The notes beneath the pieces are model-generated. The model searched no databases, was not told where the DNA came from, and worked only from the letters and a program-made list of their open reading frames with translations. From contig JAKBCI010000023.1 in the NCBI GenBank assembly GCA_021807965.1, positions 1-11,913 of the forward strand: DNA of 11,913 bases, read 5' to 3'. Every line of letters starts with the position of its first letter. The first letter of the stretch is position 1. Both the position numbers and the translations under genes were made by a program. The DNA is from Actinomycetes bacterium (GTDB lineage: Bacteria > Actinomycetota > Acidimicrobiia > Acidimicrobiales > RAAP-2). Below are positions 1 to 6,667 of the stretch, in pieces.

Positions 1-689
1 GTGAGGCCGTCGCTAATCACGACAACGTCGCCGACTGGGAAGGGGGCGCTCGTCTCGTGCAGCACGCGATTGACGCCTTTGGCGACCTTCACGTGCTCGT
101 GAACAACGCGGGCATTCTGCGTGACCGCGTGCTCGTTAATCTGTCCGAAGATGATTGGGACTCCGTCATCAACGTGCACCTCAAGGGACATTTCGTGCCG
201 ACCCGGCACGCCGCGACGTACTGGCGCGAACGTGCCAAGTCCGGACAGCCGGTGGCGGCGTCGGTCATCAACACCTCGTCGACGTCGGGCCTCTTGGGGA
301 ACGTTGGCCAGTCCAACTACGGTGCGGCGAAGGCGGGGATTGCCGCTTTCACGGTTATCATCGCCGAGGAGCTCGGCCGATATGGCGTGCGGGTCAACGC
401 CATCGCCCCCGCTGCGCGAACGCGCATGACCGAGTCGACGCCGGGCCTCGCCGACTACGTCGTCAAGCCCGCGGACGAGTCGGTCTTCGACGTCTGGGAC
501 GCGGCAAACATTTCGCCGCTCGTGGCGACCCTCGCCATGGAGACGTGCACCGCGACGGGTCGCGTCTTCTTTGTCCAGGGGGGCACCGTTCGACTGTTCC
601 AGAACTGGACGATGACCGAGACGCTGGAGCGGGGCGACCGCTGGTCGGTCACTGAGCTCGCCGCGCAACTGCCAACGCTGCTCGCGTGA
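1..689 (+). CDS. SDR-family NAD(P)-dependent oxidoreductase, 5'-truncated by the window edge
   Basis: This is the C-terminal part of a classical short-chain dehydrogenase/reductase; the reading frame is open from base 3, so the true start and the GxxxGxG nucleotide-binding loop lie outside the window. Visible motifs in order are LVNNAG, the structural Asn in VINVHLKG, the catalytic Ser in INTSSTSG, and the YGAAK (YxxxK) active site, then the RVNAIAP strand. A C-terminal extension of about 50 residues after the cofactor fold (FFVQGGTVRLFQNW onward) resembles SDRs related to the (3R)-hydroxyacyl-CoA dehydrogenase domain of peroxisomal multifunctional enzyme type 2, rather than plain FabG. A role in acyl-CoA or 3-oxoacyl reduction is therefore likely, but the substrate cannot be read from sequence. 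Its operon partners are upstream and unseen; a hairpin follows the stop codon. Confidence 0.9.
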   Translation, partial: EAVANHDNVADWEGGARLVQHAIDAFGDLHVLVNNAGILRDRVLVNLSEDDWDSVINVHLKGHFVPTRHAATYWRERAKSGQPVAASVINTSSTSGLLGNVGQSNYGAAKAGIAAFTVIIAEELGRYGVRVNAIAPAARTRMTESTPGLADYVVKPADESVFDVWDAANISPLVATLAMETCTATGRVFFVQGGTVRLFQNWTMTETLERGDRWSVTELAAQLPTLLA

Positions 690-694
690 GACCA

Positions 695-710
695 GCGCCC
701 CTGGGGGCGC
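695..710 (+). terminator. GC-rich hairpin after the SDR gene, possible terminator without a U tract
   Basis: GCGCCC (695-700) pairs perfectly with GGGCGC (705-710) around a CTGG loop, starting 6 nt after the SDR stop codon. No U run follows, so it is not a canonical intrinsic terminator. Its position between two transcription units, just before a separate promoter, makes an actinobacterial-style terminator or 3'-end stabilising hairpin plausible. The rest of the roughly 100-nt gap holds only the promoter described next. Confidence 0.4.
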
Positions 711-754
711 CACGTCGACTGATGCGAAGCCACCGTTCAACTGCGTGGCCGACC

Positions 755-784
755 TCGAGACCCGGTGGGTTGGCCCGGTAGTCT
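755..784 (+). promoter_or_regulatory. Putative leaderless promoter for the hydrolase-gatCAB operon
   Basis: A TAGTCT −10-like hexamer (779-784, matching TANNNT) ends 7 nt before the ATG at 792, so transcription should begin at or next to the start codon. TCGAGA (755-760) lies 18 nt upstream of it and matches the TTGACA −35 consensus at 4 of 6 positions. No Shine-Dalgarno sequence precedes the ATG, which fits leaderless translation. The same geometry recurs in front of ilvD and the ilvB leader peptide. Confidence 0.5.
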
Positions 785-791
785 ATGTTCC

Positions 792-1547
792 ATGACCTCC
801 GCCATCTTGCCCGGTTGTGAGCCGTACGAAGCCGACGGGGGGCCCGTCGGGGTACTCGTTTTGCACGGATTCACCGGTAACCCAACGTCTATGCGGCCGC
901 TCGCCGAGTCGCTCGCCGCCGACGGGTTCACGGTTTCGCTGCCGAGACTGCCGGGGCACGGTACGTCGGTGGAGGACATGATGACGACCACGTGGGCCGA
1001 CTGGTCGAGCGCCGCACTGGCGGCCTACGACAATCTCGCACGACGTACGGCTCGCCAAGCGGTGGTCGGGCTGTCGATGGGCGGCGGGCTCAGCGCGTAC
1101 GTGGCGCAACGACGAGATGACGTCGCGGCCTGCGTCTTTATCAATCCGTTGGTGAAGCCCCCGGCCGCCGAGATGCTCGAGGGACTCGCGCAGCTCCTCG
1201 ACGCTGGTGTCACCACAATTGACGCGATCGGTTCGGACGTAAAGCGCGAGGGTGTCGAGGAGCTCGCCTACGCCGCGACGCCTCTCACGTGCGCCAAGAG
1301 CCTCTTTGACGGCGTCGAGGAGCTCTACGGGTCTCTCGAACTGATCACCGCGCCAAGCCTGCTGTTATCGAGTCGCGAAGACCACGTGGTGACGCCGGAT
1401 AACGGCGACGACCTGGTGGCGCGGGTGAGTGGTCCAATCGAGCGGGTCTGGCTCGACGACTCCTATCACGTCGCGACCATCGATAATGATCGCGCGCTCG
1501 TCGAGTCGCTGACGCGCGACTTCATCCACCGGGCGGTTGGATCGTGA
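792..1547 (+). CDS. Alpha/beta hydrolase, Est30-like carboxylesterase
   Basis: This is a cytoplasmic serine hydrolase of 251 aa with no signal peptide. The oxyanion-hole motif HGFTG is at residues 25-29 and the nucleophile elbow GLSMGG places Ser95 in the active site. Asp197 (in SSREDHVV) and His226 (in DDSYHVAT) complete the triad. Spacing and length closely follow Geobacillus carboxylesterase Est30 and related monoacylglycerol lipase-like esterases; the physiological ester is unknown. I chose the ATG at 792 over the in-frame GTG at 765 because the TAGTCT −10 sits just upstream and the Est30-like N-terminus begins there. The stop overlaps the gatC start in GTGA, so the gene heads the gatCAB operon and probably sets its translation. 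A functional link to tRNA amidation is not evident. Confidence 0.88.
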   Translation: MTSAILPGCEPYEADGGPVGVLVLHGFTGNPTSMRPLAESLAADGFTVSLPRLPGHGTSVEDMMTTTWADWSSAALAAYDNLARRTARQAVVGLSMGGGLSAYVAQRRDDVAACVFINPLVKPPAAEMLEGLAQLLDAGVTTIDAIGSDVKREGVEELAYAATPLTCAKSLFDGVEELYGSLELITAPSLLLSSREDHVVTPDNGDDLVARVSGPIERVWLDDSYHVATIDNDRALVESLTRDFIHRAVGS

Positions 1548-1843
1548 GCGGACTCACCCGCGCCGACGTGGCCCACGTGGCGAGGCTCGCCCGCTTGCAC
1601 TTGACCGAGTCGGAGCTGGACCTCTTTACTGGTCAGCTCGCCCAGGTCCTCGACCACGCGGCCGACATGAGGAGCCTCGATCTCGCCGGTGTAGAGCCAA
1701 CGGCCCATCCGTTCGGACTGGTCAATGTGGTGCGAGACGACGTCGTGCGGCCCAGTCTCGATCACGACGTGGTCCTGGCCATGGCGCCGGACGCACAGGA
1801 CGGTCGCTTTGCCGTGCCGCGCATCATGGGCGACGCTCCGTGA
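1544..1843 (+). CDS. gatC: Aspartyl/glutamyl-tRNA amidotransferase subunit C
   Basis: GatC is the small belt-like subunit that wraps between GatA and GatB and stabilises the GatCAB complex, which amidates misacylated Glu-tRNA(Gln) and/or Asp-tRNA(Asn). The 99-aa product has the family landmarks in order: VAHVARLARLHLTESEL near the N-terminus, a helical FTGQLAQVL segment, the VEPTAHP...LVNVVRDDVVRPSL block, and the terminal FAVPRIMG. Its GTG start overlaps the hydrolase stop by 4 nt (GTGA) and its own stop overlaps the gatA start in the same way. No strong Shine-Dalgarno sequence is visible, so translation is probably coupled to the upstream gene. Length is normal for the family. Confidence 0.95.
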   Translation: MSGLTRADVAHVARLARLHLTESELDLFTGQLAQVLDHAADMRSLDLAGVEPTAHPFGLVNVVRDDVVRPSLDHDVVLAMAPDAQDGRFAVPRIMGDAP

Positions 1844-3261
1844 GCGCTATCGATATTGCCAACCGGGTTCGTCAGGGTGAGCGAACGGCGCAGTCGATCC
1901 TGGATGACTCGCTGCGCGCCATCGACGAGCGCAACGGCGACCTGAACGTGTTCTTGCACATCGACGAGCGCGGCGCGCGAGCCGCCGCCGAGTTGGTTGA
2001 CGAGCGCGTAGGGCGTGGCGAGGATCCGGGACGTCTCGCCGGGGTGCCCGTGGCCCTGAAGGACAACCTCTGCCAGTTTGGCGTGCCGACGACGTGTTCG
2101 TCGAGGATCCTCGACGGTTGGCGTCCGCCCTACACCGCCACGGTGATCGATCGGATCGTCGCCGCTGGCGCGGTGCCGGTCGGCAAGACTAATCTCGACG
2201 AATTCGCGATGGGATCGTCGACCGAGACGTCAGCGTTTGGGCCTACGCGCAATCCGCTTGATCCATCGCGAGTGCCCGGCGGATCCTCGGGTGGTTCGGC
2301 CGCCTCGGTGGCCGCCGGCATGACACCGCTCGCCCTCGGCAGCGATACGGGGGGGTCGATTCGCCAGCCCGCCGCGCTGTGCGGCATCGTCGGGGTCAAG
2401 CCCACGTACGGCATGGTGTCGCGCTACGGCCTCATCGCCTTCGCGAGTTCGCTCGACCAGATCGGTCCCTTCGCGGTCGATGTCGCGGACGCCGCCCTGT
2501 TGCTCGAGGTGATTGCCGGGCACGATCCCATGGACTCGACGTCGCTGCCCGAGCCCGCCCCCAACCTCCTCGCGCACCTTGACGACGGTGTCGGGGGTCG
2601 TCGCGTCGGCCTGGTGCGCGAGCTGCTCGATGGGGCCGACTCAGCGATCGTGGCGGCGGTGGAACGCGCTAGTTCCGTGCTGGCCGACGCGGGGGCCACG
2701 GTGATCGAGTTGTCGATTCCCGAGCTGCGACTCGGGTTGAGTGCGTATTACTTGATCGCCCCGGCCGAGGCGTCGAGCAATCTTGCTCGCTACGACGGTG
2801 TGCGGTACGGCCTGCGTGTGGACGGCGACGACGTGGCCGCCATGAACGAGGCAACCCGCACGGCGGGATTCGGCGCCGAAGTGAAGCGGCGAATCATGCT
2901 CGGCACGTACGCGCTGTCGGCGGGCTACTACGACGAGTACTACGGCCAGGCCCTCAAGGTTCGCACGCAGATGATCGGCGCGTTCCGCCGGGCCTATCAG
3001 GCCGTCGACTGCCTGATCGGGGCGACGACTCCATCAGTCGCCTTTCCCTTTGGTTCTAAGACGAACGATCCGATGGCGATGTACCTCTCGGACGTCTTTA
3101 CGATACCGACCAATCTCGCCGGCGAGGCCGCGTTGTCGGTGCCGTTCGGGCGGGGCGAGGCCGATCTGCCGATCGGGGTGCAACTCCTGGGACCAGGCCG
3201 TAGCGAACCGCTGCTGTTCGCTGCGGCTCGTGTCCTCGAACGTGAGGAGCGAGCATCGTGA
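1840..3261 (+). CDS. gatA: Aspartyl/glutamyl-tRNA amidotransferase subunit A
   Basis: GatA is the glutaminase subunit; it releases ammonia from glutamine and channels it to GatB. This 473-aa protein belongs to the amidase-signature family, with the Ser-cisSer-Lys triad visible as Lys74 (VALKDN), Ser149 (PGGSSGGS) and nucleophile Ser173 (SDTGGSIRQPA). The 24-residue spacing between the two serines is what the family requires. The segment GVKPTYGMVSRYGLIAFASS just after the nucleophile and the YDGVRYG block further on are GatA-specific. The GTG at 1840 overlaps the gatC stop (GTGA) and gives a normal N-terminus. The frame is open upstream across gatC, but that extension would be antisense to nothing known and is arginine-rich shadow sequence. 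It is co-transcribed with gatC and gatB. Confidence 0.97.
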   Translation: MSAIDIANRVRQGERTAQSILDDSLRAIDERNGDLNVFLHIDERGARAAAELVDERVGRGEDPGRLAGVPVALKDNLCQFGVPTTCSSRILDGWRPPYTATVIDRIVAAGAVPVGKTNLDEFAMGSSTETSAFGPTRNPLDPSRVPGGSSGGSAASVAAGMTPLALGSDTGGSIRQPAALCGIVGVKPTYGMVSRYGLIAFASSLDQIGPFAVDVADAALLLEVIAGHDPMDSTSLPEPAPNLLAHLDDGVGGRRVGLVRELLDGADSAIVAAVERASSVLADAGATVIELSIPELRLGLSAYYLIAPAEASSNLARYDGVRYGLRVDGDDVAAMNEATRTAGFGAEVKRRIMLGTYALSAGYYDEYYGQALKVRTQMIGAFRRAYQAVDCLIGATTPSVAFPFGSKTNDPMAMYLSDVFTIPTNLAGEAALSVPFGRGEADLPIGVQLLGPGRSEPLLFAAARVLEREERAS

Positions 3262-4682
3262 CGTCCGCGAGCGACTGGGAGATGGTGGTCGGACTGGAGG
3301 TGCACACCGAATTGCGTACGGCCACCAAAATGTTCTGTGGTTGCGCGAACATCTTCGGTGCCGAGCCCAACACGAACGTGTGTCCCGTATGCCTGGGTCT
3401 GCCCGGATCGCTACCGGTGCTGAACGCGCGGGCCGTCGATCTGGCGATGGCAATCGGCGTGGCGCTGCATTGCACGATCAAGGCATCCACGTTCCACCGC
3501 AAGAACTACTTCTACCCCGACATGCCCAAGGACTACCAGATCTCCCAGTACGACCTGCCGATCAACGCCAACGGCTTTCTCGATCTGTCCGATGGGACAC
3601 GCGTCTCAATCGAGCGGGCTCACCTTGAAGAGGACACCGGCAAGTCGACACACCTCGGGGGCGGTGGGCGTATTCACGGTGCTGACCGGTCGCTCGTGGA
3701 CTACAACCGCTCCGGCGTGCCGCTCGTCGAGATCGTCTCGGGACCCGACATTCGCTCCGCGGCGCAGGCTCGACGTTACGCCAGCGAGCTGCGCGCCGTG
3801 CTGATCGCGACCGGGGCATCGGACGGGCGCATGGAGGAGGGCTCGATGCGCATCGACGCCAACGTCTCGGTGCGCCGCAGCGGCGAGGACTTCGGTACGC
3901 GCTGCGAGATCAAGAATTTGAACTCCTTGCGGAGCCTCTATCACGCGATCGAGTTCGAGTCGCGGCGACAGGTGGCCCTCATCGAGGGCGGCGGGGTCGT
4001 GCGTCAAGAGACCCGACACTGGGACGAGAACGTGGGAGCGACCTCGACGATGCGGGTGAAGGAAGAAGCCGAGGACTATCGGTACTTCCGCGAGCCGGAT
4101 CTGGTCGACTTGAACCCCGATGACGCGTGGCGGGCCCGAGTGGTGGCCGGTCTCGGTCCCATGCCCGCCGAGCGCCGCGCCGCGCTGCTCGAGCTCTTCG
4201 TCTCGCCGACGCCGGCGCAGCGCGATGCCGTGGACGCGGTGATCGACCTTGGGCTCGAGCGCTACGTCCACGCGGCGTCGCGCGCGGGAGTCGACGCCAT
4301 GATGGCGCTGTCGCGTGTCGCGAATGAACTGGCCGGCGTGGACGACGTCAGCCGCCTGACGGTCGATGCATTCACGGAGACCCTCGCCATGGAATCGCGC
4401 GGCGAACTGTCCGCAACCCAGGCCAAGACCGTGCTGGCTGACCTCCTGGCCGGTGCGGGTGACGCTCGCTCGGCCGCCGCGGCGCGGGGATTCGAACAGC
4501 TGACGGGTGACTCGTTGAAAGAAACGGTGGCGTCACTCATCGAGTCGAACCCCGACGAGTGGAGCCGGTACCGCGACGGCGACGACAAGTTGGCTCAGTT
4601 CTTCGTCGGACTCGTCATGCGCGAGACTCGAGGACGGGCCAACGGTCAGGCCGTCGTGAGCGAGCTTGAAGCGCGGCGCTAA
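3258..4682 (+). CDS. gatB: Aspartyl/glutamyl-tRNA amidotransferase subunit B
   Basis: GatB binds the misacylated tRNA, phosphorylates the Glu/Asp side chain with ATP and amidates it using ammonia from GatA. The 474-aa length is typical. The N-terminal catalytic cradle has GLEVHTEL (residues 12-19), a zinc-type cysteine set C27, C29, C42, C45, and the signature YFYPDMPKDYQISQYD. The central region has SMRIDANVSVR and EIKNLNSLRSL, and the C-terminus has the YqeY-like helical tail that contacts the tRNA elbow. The GTG start overlaps the gatA stop (GTGA) and is preceded by a good Shine-Dalgarno GAGGAG at 3244-3249, so GatB can also initiate independently. The TAA stop shares bases with the stop of a possible minus-strand frame. 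Confidence 0.97.
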   Translation: MTSASDWEMVVGLEVHTELRTATKMFCGCANIFGAEPNTNVCPVCLGLPGSLPVLNARAVDLAMAIGVALHCTIKASTFHRKNYFYPDMPKDYQISQYDLPINANGFLDLSDGTRVSIERAHLEEDTGKSTHLGGGGRIHGADRSLVDYNRSGVPLVEIVSGPDIRSAAQARRYASELRAVLIATGASDGRMEEGSMRIDANVSVRRSGEDFGTRCEIKNLNSLRSLYHAIEFESRRQVALIEGGGVVRQETRHWDENVGATSTMRVKEEAEDYRYFREPDLVDLNPDDAWRARVVAGLGPMPAERRAALLELFVSPTPAQRDAVDAVIDLGLERYVHAASRAGVDAMMALSRVANELAGVDDVSRLTVDAFTETLAMESRGELSATQAKTVLADLLAGAGDARSAAAARGFEQLTGDSLKETVASLIESNPDEWSRYRDGDDKLAQFFVGLVMRETRGRANGQAVVSELEARR

Positions 4683-4852
4683 TTATCCACGGGATTCGGG
4701 GTAACGTCGTCGACGCGCCAACCGCGCACGACCCCACAGTACGAGTGCGACGTGGCCGCGCGGTGGCGGTTGTCGATCCTCGCCCTAGAGCACGACGGGG
4801 GGATCGCGACCTCGTAGTCGACGACCAGCGCCAGTGCACCAGGTCGAGCCAT
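4679..4852 (-). CDS. Possible small hypothetical protein in the gatB-ilvD spacer
   Basis: A 57-codon minus-strand frame fills most of the otherwise empty 200-nt spacer. It starts at ATG (4852) and ends at TAG (4679-4681), overlapping the gatB TAA. By hand count its GC content is roughly 68, 55 and 79 percent at codon positions 1, 2 and 3, the order expected of coding DNA in a GC-rich genome and not inherited from an overlapping gene. The product has two cysteines, many arginines, no signal peptide and no membrane segment, and I recognise no family. There is no clear Shine-Dalgarno sequence, though a minus-strand TAGTCT lies about 20 nt upstream. It could be a small real gene, the remnant of a longer one, or chance. 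Confidence 0.3.
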   Translation of the reverse strand: MARPGALALVVDYEVAIPPSCSRARIDNRHRAATSHSYCGVVRGWRVDDVTPNPVDN

Positions 4853-4868
4853 CGACCGGGCCGCGCTT

Positions 4869-4879
4869 CGTAGACTACG
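4869..4879 (+). promoter_or_regulatory. Putative leaderless ilvD promoter with a palindromic −10
   Basis: The −10-like TAGACT (4871-4876) ends 6 nt before the ilvD ATG at 4883, so the transcript probably starts at the start codon. The hexamer sits in a perfect odd-length inverted repeat CGTAG-A-CTACG (4869-4879), which reads TAGTCT on the other strand and could drive minus-strand transcription too. No convincing −35 hexamer is visible 16-18 nt upstream. Confidence 0.5.
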
Positions 4880-4882
4880 GAC

Positions 4883-6562
4883 ATGACTACGCACCCGACT
4901 CCGCGCAGCACCGACGTCACCCTCGGCAAAGGTCGCGCGCCCGCTCGTTCGATGCTTCGCGCGATGGGGCTCGGCGACGACGACATGGTCAAGGCGCAAA
5001 TTGGTGTGGCCTCGAGCTGGAATGAGGTGACGCCGTGCAACCTGCCGCTGGACCGTTTGGCCAAGCGCGCCAAAGTGGCGGTACGCGACGCCGGTGCCGT
5101 GCCGTTCGAGTTCGTCACGATCGCGGTCTCCGATGGCATATCGATGGGTCACGAGGGGATGCGCGCCTCGCTCGTCTCGCGAGAGGTGATCGCCGACTCG
5201 GTCGAGACGGTGATGCACGCGGAGCGCTTCGACGCGCTGGTGACGTTCGCGGGTTGTGACAAGTCACTGCCCGGCATGCTGATGGCGGCGGCGCGTCTCG
5301 ACGTGCCGAGCGTCTTCTTGTACGGGGGCACCATCATGCCTGGCCACCTCAACGGCGAAGCCCTGGACATCACGTCGGTCTTCGAGGCGGTGGGAGCCAA
5401 CGCCGTCGGCGCAATGAGCGATGAGGCGCTACGCGATATCGAGCTAGCCGCGTGTCCGGGCGAGGGCAGCTGCGCCGGCATGTTCACGGCCAACACCATG
5501 GCCAGTGTGGGTGAGGCGATCGGCATGTCCCTGCTCGGCAGCGCGAGCGTACCGTCCATTGATCCGCGGCGAGATCAGTACGCCTACGACTCGGGCCTCG
5601 CGGTGGTCTCGCTGCTCGACCGCGGCATCACCGCCCGTCAGATCATGACGCGCGAAGCCTTCGAGAACGCGATCGCCGTCGTGATGGCCCTCGGCGGATC
5701 GACCAACGCGGTGCTGCACCTACTCGCCATCGCTCACGAGGCCCGGGTGCCCCTCGAGCTCGACGACTTCAACCGCGTGGCGTCGCGCGTTCCCCACATT
5801 GCCGATACCAAGCCTCACGGTCGGTACCACATGAGCGATATCGACGCCGTCGGCGGCGTACCAGTCGTGCTCGCGCACCTGTTGGAGCGCGGACTCTTGC
5901 ACGGTGACGTCATGACCGTCTCGGGACGCACCATGGCGGAGAGCCTTGAGGCGTATCACGCCCGCCGACCCGACGGCGAGGTGGTGCACGACCTCGATCA
6001 CCCGCTGCACGATCGAGGCGGCATCGCCGTGCTGCGGGGCTCGCTGGCGCCGCGCGGCGCCGTGGTGAAGGTCGCGGGAATTGACGAAATGCATTTTCGC
6101 GGCAGTGCGCGGGTCTTTGACGGTGAAGACGCCGCGATGGCGGCGATCCTCGCCGGAGAGATCCAGCCGCGAACCGTGGTCGTCATTCGCTACGAGGGCC
6201 CCAAGGCCGGCCCCGGCATGCGCGAGATGCTCGCGGTGACGGGGGCCATGAAGGGCGTCGGGCGAGGGAGCGACTCGGCACTAGTAACCGACGGTCGCTT
6301 CAGCGGCGGCACGCACGGCTTCTGCGTTGGGCACGTTGCGCCCGAGGCGCTCGACGGCGGCCCAATCGGATTGGTCGAAGACGGCGACACGATTGAAATA
6401 GACGTGCGCGACAACACCATTGAGCTCCTCGTGGATGACGAGGTGCTCGCCGAGCGCCGTGGGCGTCGCACGGCCTTCACGCCGCGCTACACGACGGGTG
6501 TCCTCGAAAAGTTTGCTCGCCTGGTGCAGGGCGCCGAGACGGGTGCGGTCACGTCGAGGTAG
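4883..6562 (+). CDS. ilvD: Dihydroxy-acid dehydratase
   Basis: IlvD dehydrates 2,3-dihydroxy-isovalerate and 2,3-dihydroxy-3-methylvalerate to the 2-keto acids, the step before transamination in valine and isoleucine synthesis. The 559-aa protein has the three cysteines of the [2Fe-2S]-type enzymes: Cys52 (TPCN), Cys125 (GCDKSLPGM) and Cys197 ([16 protein letters not shown]). [11 protein letters not shown] (83-93), [12 protein letters not shown] and the C-terminal [21 protein letters not shown], which carries the catalytic Ser, are all present. Length and spacing are normal. The ATG start is placed by the −10 element 6 nt upstream, and there is no Shine-Dalgarno sequence. It lies directly before ilvBNC but is separated from it by a promoter and an attenuator, so it is probably expressed separately from them. 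Confidence 0.97.
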   Translation: MTTHPTPRSTDVTLGKGRAPARSMLRAMGLGDDDMVKAQIGVASSWNEVTPCNLPLDRLAKRAKVAVRDAGAVPFEFVTIAVSDGISMGHEGMRASLVSREVIADSVETVMHAERFDALVTFAGCDKSLPGMLMAAARLDVPSVFLYGGTIMPGHLNGEALDITSVFEAVGANAVGAMSDEALRDIELAACPGEGSCAGMFTANTMASVGEAIGMSLLGSASVPSIDPRRDQYAYDSGLAVVSLLDRGITARQIMTREAFENAIAVVMALGGSTNAVLHLLAIAHEARVPLELDDFNRVASRVPHIADTKPHGRYHMSDIDAVGGVPVVLAHLLERGLLHGDVMTVSGRTMAESLEAYHARRPDGEVVHDLDHPLHDRGGIAVLRGSLAPRGAVVKVAGIDEMHFRGSARVFDGEDAAMAAILAGEIQPRTVVVIRYEGPKAGPGMREMLAVTGAMKGVGRGSDSALVTDGRFSGGTHGFCVGHVAPEALDGGPIGLVEDGDTIEIDVRDNTIELLVDDEVLAERRGRRTAFTPRYTTGVLEKFARLVQGAETGAVTSR

Positions 6563-6581
6563 CCACCGCGTCAGCGGCGCC

Positions 6582-6610
6582 TTGCACGTGCGTCGCCGGT
6601 GTGCTTAGAT
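6582..6610 (+). promoter_or_regulatory. Promoter of the ilvBNC leader
   Basis: TTGCAC (6582-6587) and TTAGAT (6605-6610) are separated by exactly 17 nt, the ideal spacing for a housekeeping sigma factor. The −10 ends 6 nt before a GTG codon at 6617 that opens a branched-chain-rich leader peptide, so the RNA probably begins at or beside that codon. The −10 could also be read as TAGATG one base further on. The −35 overlaps the 8-bp palindrome GCACGTGC (6584-6591), and the start site lies in the 10-bp palindrome GTCACGTGAC (6612-6621). Confidence 0.6.
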
Positions 6611-6616
6611 GGTCAC

Positions 6617-6667
6617 GTGACGTCTGGGCGCCTGATTCTGGTAGTAGTAGGGGATAGGCGCCGGTAG
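6617..6667 (+). CDS. ilvBNC leader peptide (attenuator peptide)
   Basis: A 16-codon frame from GTG (6617) to TAG (6665-6667) encodes MTSGRLILVVVGDRRR. Six consecutive branched-chain codons (CTG ATT CTG GTA GTA GTA, 6632-6649) form the control region. Scarcity of charged Leu-, Ile- or Val-tRNA should stall the ribosome there. The codons GTA and ATT look uncommon beside the GTC/GTG and ATC that dominate the flanking genes. There is no Shine-Dalgarno sequence, and the −10 element 6 nt upstream implies leaderless initiation. The peptide is a sensor and probably has no function after it is made. Its coding region contains segment 1 and most of segment 2 of the attenuator RNA. Comparable leader peptides are known for Corynebacterium glutamicum ilvBNC. 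Confidence 0.85.
   Translation: MTSGRLILVVVGDRRR

Noticed and set aside
765..791. Upstream GTG start for the hydrolase
   Set aside because: The extra nine residues do not match the Est30-like N-terminus, and the start would lie upstream of the TAGTCT −10 element.
1537..1839. N-terminal extension of gatA back to 1537
   Set aside because: The extension overlaps all of gatC, is Arg-rich, and is unlike GatA; the GTG at 1840 gives the normal N-terminus and the GTGA junction seen at the other two junctions.
4774..4806. Hairpin CGATCCTC/GGGGATCG in the gatB-ilvD spacer as a gatB terminator
   Set aside because: The stem is imperfect, the loop is 17 nt and no U tract follows; it also lies within the possible small minus-strand frame.
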